From H111-94 sp034436045 (GTDB lineage Bacteria; Chloroflexota; Ktedonobacteria; Ktedonobacterales; Ktedonobacteraceae): a stretch of 28,275 bases of DNA. The position numbers and the translations under genes were made by a program. Shown here piece by piece: positions 28,016 to 28,275 of this stretch. The notes under the pieces are model-generated. The model made no database searches and was not told the origin of the DNA. It saw only the letters and a list, made by a program, of their open reading frames with translations. The stretch lies in contig DAOTVZ010000023.1 in NCBI GenBank assembly GCA_034436045.1, positions 1 to 28,275 on the forward strand, in the 5' to 3' direction. The stretch's first letter is position 1; every line of letters begins with the position of its first letter.

Positions 28016-28275
28016 GCATGGTGCCAGTGCCGGTTTCGGTTGTGAAAATGCATTATCGAGCAGGGCGTGATCAATCACGCCCCTACGGCATGGTGCCATG
28101 GCCGATTTCGGTTGTGAAAATGCATCATCGAGCAGGGCGTGATCAATCACGCCCCTACGGCATGGTGCCAGTGCCGGTTTCGGTTGTGAAAATGCATTAT
28201 CGAGCAGGGCGTGATCAATCACGCCCCTACGGCATGGTGCCATGGCCGATTTCGGTTGTGAAAATGCATCATCGA
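28016..28275. repeat. 72-bp tandem array with alternating variants, cut by the window edge
   Basis: Units of exactly 72 bases start at 28016, 28088, 28160 and 28232 (the last incomplete). Odd units read GCATGGTGCCAGTGCCGGTT...GCATTATCGA; even units read GCATGGTGCCATGGCCGATT...GCATCATCGA. The rest (GCAGGGCGTGATCAATCACG, CCCCTACG) is constant. The order is A-B-A-B, so the true duplication unit is 144 bases. It is the same composite family as elsewhere, in inverted orientation relative to 27896-28015. A minus-strand frame stays open because 72 is divisible by 3, giving a 24-residue repeat (MAPCRRGVIDHALLDNAFSQ..), but it has no RBS and I do not call it a gene. Confidence 0.88.

Noticed and set aside
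28001..28243. Minus-strand open frame encoding a 24-residue repeat (MAPCRRGVIDHALL...)
   Set aside because: It is open only because the DNA repeat is 72 bases long. It has no RBS, and the same sequence at other loci is interrupted or intergenic.
27896..28275. CRISPR array
   Set aside because: The repeated units are palindromic, 56-95 bases long and nearly identical throughout, with no unique spacers and no cas genes.

Overview
The window most resembles a genome of the class Ktedonobacteria (Chloroflexota). That is an inference from gene content, from the dispersed palindromic repeats built around GTAGGGGCGTGAT..ATCACGCCC, and from a roughly balanced base composition. There is no rRNA to prove it. 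No phage, plasmid, CRISPR or transposase gene is visible. The window reads as chromosome: housekeeping and accessory genes loosely packed and separated by many small palindromic elements.

Layout. 1-600: the start of a gene running off the left edge, a decayed VOC/glyoxalase fragment, and a tRNA-Ser(GCU)/tRNA-Trp(CCA) pair with its own promoter and terminator. 600-4000 (minus strand): a DUF4118-type sensor histidine kinase, a lactonase-like metallo-beta-lactamase protein and an AlkA-type DNA glycosylase. 4100-6400 (plus): a J-domain/WD40-like fusion and a family 2 glycosyltransferase. 6428-6875: an array of 95-bp repeats. 6958-11373 (plus): a D-2-hydroxyacid dehydrogenase, a small unknown protein, a zinc-ribbon membrane protein, an aldo/keto reductase and an anti-sigma factor. 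11506-16018 (minus): a putative operon of a TgpA-like transglutaminase membrane protein, a PH-like protein and a Pro/Thr-rich two-helix membrane protein, preceded by an MFS transporter with its own terminator. 17917-20074: GlsB-type membrane protein, OsmC protein, RNase Z-like hydrolase and a Gly/Tyr-rich small protein. 20664-22644 (plus): a soluble histidine kinase overlapping cobT. 22641-27849 (minus): a cupredoxin fragment, a molybdenum oxidoreductase fused to a cytochrome b561-like membrane domain, an MNT-HEPN fusion, moaE, moaD and an ArgD-like aminotransferase. 27896-28275: another repeat array, cut by the window edge.

How the parts fit. moaD/moaE make the dithiolene of the molybdenum cofactor, and the nearby oxidoreductase is a plausible consumer of it. 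The transglutaminase, PH-like and Pro/Thr-rich proteins look like one cell-surface unit. The rest is a mixed set of independent transcription units.

The most unusual feature is the repeat system. A composite element (a conserved non-palindromic module plus a GTAGGGGCGTGAT palindrome) occurs at four loci. Related palindromes supply the TAG stop codon of four genes, including both members of one convergent pair. One repeat arm seems to have become the C-terminus of a dehydrogenase. A separate 35-bp repeat lies in frame inside two different proteins. Compensatory base changes in the palindrome stem suggest that the structure itself is kept. Several promoters also place their -10 box so close to the ATG that leaderless mRNAs are likely.
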